Shown here piece by piece: positions 21,503 to 24,002 of a stretch of DNA of 24,002 nucleotides. The notes below the pieces were generated by a model that worked only from the letters and a program-made list of their open reading frames with translations, was not told the DNA's origin and ran no database searches. A program made the translations under genes and the position numbers. Each line of letters begins with the position of its first letter. Positions within the stretch are counted from its first letter, which is position 1. Source of the DNA: an uncultured Eubacterium sp. (GTDB taxonomy: Bacteria; Bacillota_A; Clostridia; Lachnospirales; Lachnospiraceae); NCBI GenBank assembly GCA_910589045.1, contig CAJUSH010000016.1, positions 1-24,002 of the forward strand, written 5' to 3'.

Positions 21503-22972
21503 CTATGCCTGATTCATTTCGTTTAATATCTCGGTTTTGAGCTTGTAGAGCTTGTCCGATAAATCCACGTAAATCTTTGCGGGATTGACAAAGCGCTTCG
21601 TCTCGTCCCAGATGGTGTCCTTCTCTTTTTCGCAGATCGCGCGGATCTCCATCGTGGAGGGTGATTCGTAGACGCAGGTGCCGTTTTTGAATACGGGGAC
21701 GAGCAGCTCCCGCAGTGTGTAGCTCTCGCCGGCGATGCGTGTTTTTTTCCACGGCTCGCCCGGGTCGAAGAGCAGCATGTCCTCCTTCGGGTCAAAGGTC
21801 TCGTCCGCAAGGCAGATGAGGTCGGCGCGGATTTTTCCGGTGTCGTTGTCGTAGATGCGGTAGACCGTCTTGTTTCCGGGGTTTGTGACCTTCTCCGTGT
21901 TCTCGGACAGCTTGATCTTCGGTGTGAAGCTGCCGTTTTCATCCTGGATGGCGGCAAGCTTGTAGACACCGCCGAAGGCAGGGTTGTCCTTGGAGGTGAT
22001 CAGGTTTGTGCCAACACCCCAGGAGGTAATGGTGGCACCCTGGAGCTTTAACGATTCAATCAGGTATTCGTCCAGGTCGTTGGAGGCGGAGATGACCGCG
22101 TCGGGGAAGTCCGCCTCGTCGAGCATGCGGCGTACCTTTTTGGACAGGTAGGCGAGGTCGCCGCTGTCCATGCGGATGCCGTAGTAGGTCAGGGGGATAC
22201 CCGCCTCACGCATCTCGCGGAACACGCGGATGGCGTTTGGAACACCGGATTTTAAGGTGTCGTAGGTGTCCACGAGAAGAATGCATGCGCCGGGATAGAG
22301 GTCCGCATACGCTTTGAAAGCCTTGTATTCGTCCGAAAAGCTCATGATCCAGCTGTGGGCGTGGGTGCCAAGCACCGGAATGTCAAACATCTGTCCGGCA
22401 AGTACGTTTGAGGTTCCCTTACAGCCGCCGATGACAGCCGCACGGGCGCCGTATGTACCTGCATCCGGCCCCTGTGCCCGGCGCAGCCCGAACTCCATCA
22501 CACCGTCGCCCTTCGCCGCGTAGCAGACCCGGGCCGCCTTCGTGGCGATCAGGCACTGGTGGTTGATGATGTTCAGGATCGCTGTCTCCATGAGCTGCGC
22601 TTCCATGATGGGCGCGATGATTTTTACGAGGGGTTCCCGGGGGAAGATCAGCGTGCCCTCGGGAATGGCGTAGATATCGCCGCTGAAGCGGAAATCCTTT
22701 AAATAGGCGAGAAAATCCTCGTCGAAAATTTTGAGGGAGCGCAGATAGGCGATATCGTCTTCGTCGAACTGGAGGCGTTTCACGTAGTCGATGAGCTGGT
22801 CGAGTCCGGCGCAGACGGAGTAGCCGCCCCCGCAGGGATTGCTCCGGTAAAAGGCGTCGAATACAACGACATCGTGGTTTTTGTTTTTGAAATAGCCCTG
22901 CATCATAGTCAGCTCATAGAGGTCTGTGAGCAGGGATAGCTTTAAGGTGCTCATAATCTTGTTGTCAGGCAT
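21503..22972 (-). CDS. pncB: Nicotinate phosphoribosyltransferase
   Basis: The 489-residue enzyme joins nicotinate to PRPP to give nicotinate mononucleotide, the first step of NAD salvage. Typical parts are LLTDLYELTMMQGYF at the start, VFDAFYRSNPCGGGYSV, FGLRRAQGPDAG, the segment GTHAHSWIMSF, LLVDTYDTLKSG and YYGIRMDSGDLAYLSK, and SNDLDEYLI; these build the substrate and phosphoribosyl sites. Length matches the Gram-positive form. ATG 22972 has AAAGGGG about 9 nt upstream; the later ATG at 22954 has none. A promoter and an inverted repeat lie about 90 and 120 nt upstream. Confidence 0.93.
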   Translation of the reverse strand: MPDNKIMSTLKLSLLTDLYELTMMQGYFKNKNHDVVVFDAFYRSNPCGGGYSVCAGLDQLIDYVKRLQFDEDDIAYLRSLKIFDEDFLAYLKDFRFSGDIYAIPEGTLIFPREPLVKIIAPIMEAQLMETAILNIINHQCLIATKAARVCYAAKGDGVMEFGLRRAQGPDAGTYGARAAVIGGCKGTSNVLAGQMFDIPVLGTHAHSWIMSFSDEYKAFKAYADLYPGACILLVDTYDTLKSGVPNAIRVFREMREAGIPLTYYGIRMDSGDLAYLSKKVRRMLDEADFPDAVISASNDLDEYLIESLKLQGATITSWGVGTNLITSKDNPAFGGVYKLAAIQDENGSFTPKIKLSENTEKVTNPGNKTVYRIYDNDTGKIRADLICLADETFDPKEDMLLFDPGEPWKKTRIAGESYTLRELLVPVFKNGTCVYESPSTMEIRAICEKEKDTIWDETKRFVNPAKIYVDLSDKLYKLKTEILNEMNQA

Positions 22973-22980
22973 TGCCTGAC
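22964..22980. repeat. Palindrome over the pncB start codon
   Basis: GTCAGGCA-T-TGCCTGAC is a perfect 8-bp inverted repeat around one base and covers the pncB start codon. TTGTCAGGCA, its left half plus two bases, recurs exactly at 23102-23111 beside the promoter. It could be protein-binding, or an RNA hairpin masking the start. Confidence 0.5.
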
Positions 22981-23055
22981 GCCCCTTTCTTTTATTGTAA
23001 ATCTCGTAAATGTGCTCCGGCTGCGGCTTTTGCAGCGAGAGCAGATGTTATGTCC

Positions 23056-23084
23056 AGTATAGACTTTTTTCGCGGATGCGTCAA
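23056..23084 (-). promoter_or_regulatory. Promoter of pncB
   Basis: On the minus strand TTGACG (23084-23079) and TATACT (23061-23056) are separated by 17 nt. The leader to the start codon is about 80 nt. Confidence 0.7.
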
Positions 23085-23086
23085 GA

Positions 23087-23106
23087 GACAAGTCAGGTGT
23101 CTTGTC
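23087..23106. promoter_or_regulatory. Inverted repeat beside the pncB promoter
   Basis: GACAAG-N8-CTTGTC lies directly upstream of the -35 box of pncB. Its sequence, containing GGTGTCTTGTCA, resembles what I recall of operators of NiaR, the niacin-responsive repressor of Firmicutes NAD genes. The match is from memory and only suggestive. Confidence 0.4.
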
Positions 23107-23121
23107 AGGCAGCCACTGCTC

Positions 23122-23267
23122 GTTACTTTTCACGGGGCAGGAATGCGCATTTACTGTGCAGTCCGTAAGAACATGATTCAGGTGTGAGGGGCGATTTTTG
23201 CGAAGCAAAACTCTCAATATCGCCCCGAATCGTTACTATGAGCGGCTCCCGAGCCGTGAATAGTAAC
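23122..23267. repeat. Hairpin-rich element with terminal inverted repeats
   Basis: The ends GTTACTTTTCACGG (23122-23135) and CCGTGAATAGTAAC (23254-23267) are inverted copies with one mismatch. Inside are GGGGCGAT/ATCGCCCC (23188-23226), and the right end itself folds: GTTACTAT with ATAGTAAC enclosing CGGCTC/GAGCCG. Part of the left end recurs at 3170-3196. No coding frame is present. This is the plan of a small non-autonomous mobile element or dispersed palindromic repeat. Confidence 0.6.
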
Positions 23268-23305
23268 CGCTGCTCATGGCGGGATGAAAAAAATTTTTAA
23301 AATGA

Positions 23306-23333
23306 TTGAAGCGGCGGTGGGATGTGCTATAAT
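23306..23333 (+). promoter_or_regulatory. Promoter of the DUF4190-like gene
   Basis: TTGAAG (23306-23311) and TATAAT (23328-23333) are separated by 16 nt, and TGC before the -10 box gives an extended -10. The start codon follows 32 nt later behind GGGGAG. Confidence 0.75.
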
Positions 23334-23365
23334 GTTCTTATCATGTGATGAATGGGGAGTGTACG

Positions 23366-24002
23366 ATGGACGAAAAACAGAACGGAAGAAACCAGAGCGG
23401 CTATGATCAGGATACCTTCGGTCAGGTGAACCGTGACCCTTACGGACAAAAGGCCGGTTCTGGACAGGGGCAGGGAAATTCCTACCATCAGGACAGCTAC
23501 AATTACAGCCAGAAATATAACGGACAGAAAAACTGGTTCGGGCAGCAGGAGAGTGGACAGAGCTGGTCGCAGTATCAGCAGACGCCGCCGGACGGCGGGG
23601 CATTTTACCATTCCGGGGAGCCGCCGCGGGGCATGGGCTTTGGCATCGCATCCATGGTGATGGGTATCATTGCGATCGTGCTCTCGTGTATGTGCATCAA
23701 TATACCGATCGCGATTGTGGCGATCATTTTCGGTATCGTGCATATCATCCGCCGCACAGGCAGCAACGGATTTGCTATTGCGGGTATCGTGACCTCCATC
23801 ATCTCCGTGATTCTGACGGTCATCCTGACCATCGTAATCTCTATCATGGGAGTCAATTCCGCATCAGGGTGGATTTACAACGAGTATTTTCCTTTTGAGT
23901 ACTATAACAGGTACAGCGATGACAGCTACTATGATTATGATGATTATTATGATTATGATGATTATTATGATTATGATGATTATTATGATTATGATGATTA
24001 TT
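23366..24002 (+). CDS. Two-TM DUF4190-like protein with repeat tail (partial)
   Basis: The gene starts at ATG 23366 and runs off the window, giving at least 212 residues. Residues 1-85 are a cytoplasmic low-complexity region rich in Gln, Gly, Tyr, Ser and Asn. Two membrane helices follow, about 92-122 (GIASMVMGIIAIVLSCMCIN onward) and about 132-160 (GFAIAGIVTSIISVILTVIL), the arrangement of DUF4190 proteins. After these comes an outer segment that ends in a tandem repeat of YYDYDD. The role of DUF4190 proteins is not established. GGGGAG lies 6 nt before the start. The 3' end and any further domain are outside the window. Confidence 0.75.
   Translation, partial: MDEKQNGRNQSGYDQDTFGQVNRDPYGQKAGSGQGQGNSYHQDSYNYSQKYNGQKNWFGQQESGQSWSQYQQTPPDGGAFYHSGEPPRGMGFGIASMVMGIIAIVLSCMCINIPIAIVAIIFGIVHIIRRTGSNGFAIAGIVTSIISVILTVILTIVISIMGVNSASGWIYNEYFPFEYYNRYSDDSYYDYDDYYDYDDYYDYDDYYDYDDY
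23927..24002 (+). repeat. 18-bp tandem repeat coding YYDYDD
   Basis: Four units of 18 bp (23927, 23945, 23963 and 23981) are nearly identical and the array continues past the window edge. Each reads Tyr-Tyr-Asp-Tyr-Asp-Asp. The unit is a multiple of three, so slippage would change length but keep the frame. Confidence 0.9.

Larger units (their letters stand above)
22973..23365. other. Divergent intergenic region of pncB and the DUF4190-like gene
   Basis: No gene is supported. From left to right the region holds the pncB leader and promoter, an inverted repeat that may be an operator, a 146-bp hairpin-rich element (23122-23267) and the promoter of the following gene (23306-23333). Short open frames crossing it lack start sites and family features. 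Confidence 0.65.

Noticed and set aside
23188..23267. Possible riboswitch or CRISPR-like repeat
   Set aside because: The hairpins fit a palindromic repeat element with terminal inverted repeats; there are no regularly spaced direct repeats and no coding gene directly linked as for a riboswitch.

Overview
The window looks like chromosome from a Gram-positive gut anaerobe of the Clostridia, most likely Lachnospiraceae. The evidence is AGGAGG-type ribosome binding sites, a MecA adaptor, a crotonase of butyrate type, a BirA-regulated bioY-B-D-A operon, an ECF sigma factor paired with a DUF4367-like anti-sigma protein, and frequent GTG/TTG starts. The genus cannot be fixed from the sequence alone. 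Most genes are fairly GC-rich; the stretches at about 4230-6800 and 7400-11900 are clearly more AT-rich and have an accessory character.

Left part (1-3300): a degenerate CbiE/CbiT (CobL-like) methyltransferase homologue on the minus strand, then a membrane-anchored alpha/beta hydrolase and a Cof-type HAD phosphatase on the plus strand. The last codons of the HAD gene are a copy of a dispersed repeat whose fuller copy lies at 23122-23267.

Sigma-factor cassette (3350-7330): an ECF sigma factor overlaps its membrane anti-sigma partner. They are followed by a small secreted protein, a C39-like cysteine peptidase with no signal peptide, a lipoprotein of beta-propeller appearance and a small lipoprotein with an IKWD repeat. 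Base composition changes inside the anti-sigma gene, at the boundary between its membrane and outer domains. This cassette is the best candidate for an undescribed system: an envelope-sensing regulator attached to exchangeable exported proteins.

Accessory part (7400-11870): a Uma2-family nuclease, a LytTR response regulator with an AgrC-like histidine kinase but no AgrB/AgrD, and a membrane acyltransferase preceded by direct repeats at the 21-bp spacing expected for LytTR regulators. Then comes a YefM/YoeB toxin-antitoxin pair in which the toxin has an in-frame stop codon.

Housekeeping part (11940-24002): the biotin operon bioY-bioB-bioD-bioA behind a promoter overlapped by a BirA-type operator. 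It makes biotin from KAPA; no bioF, bioW or bioC/H is present here. It is followed by mecA, a single crt gene with its own promoter and terminator, mutY, and a galactofuranose pair (glf plus a family 2 glycosyltransferase). A nicotinate phosphoribosyltransferase follows on the minus strand with a promoter-proximal inverted repeat, and the window ends inside a two-TM DUF4190-like protein with a tandem Tyr/Asp repeat. No rRNA, tRNA, CRISPR array or complete insertion sequence was seen.
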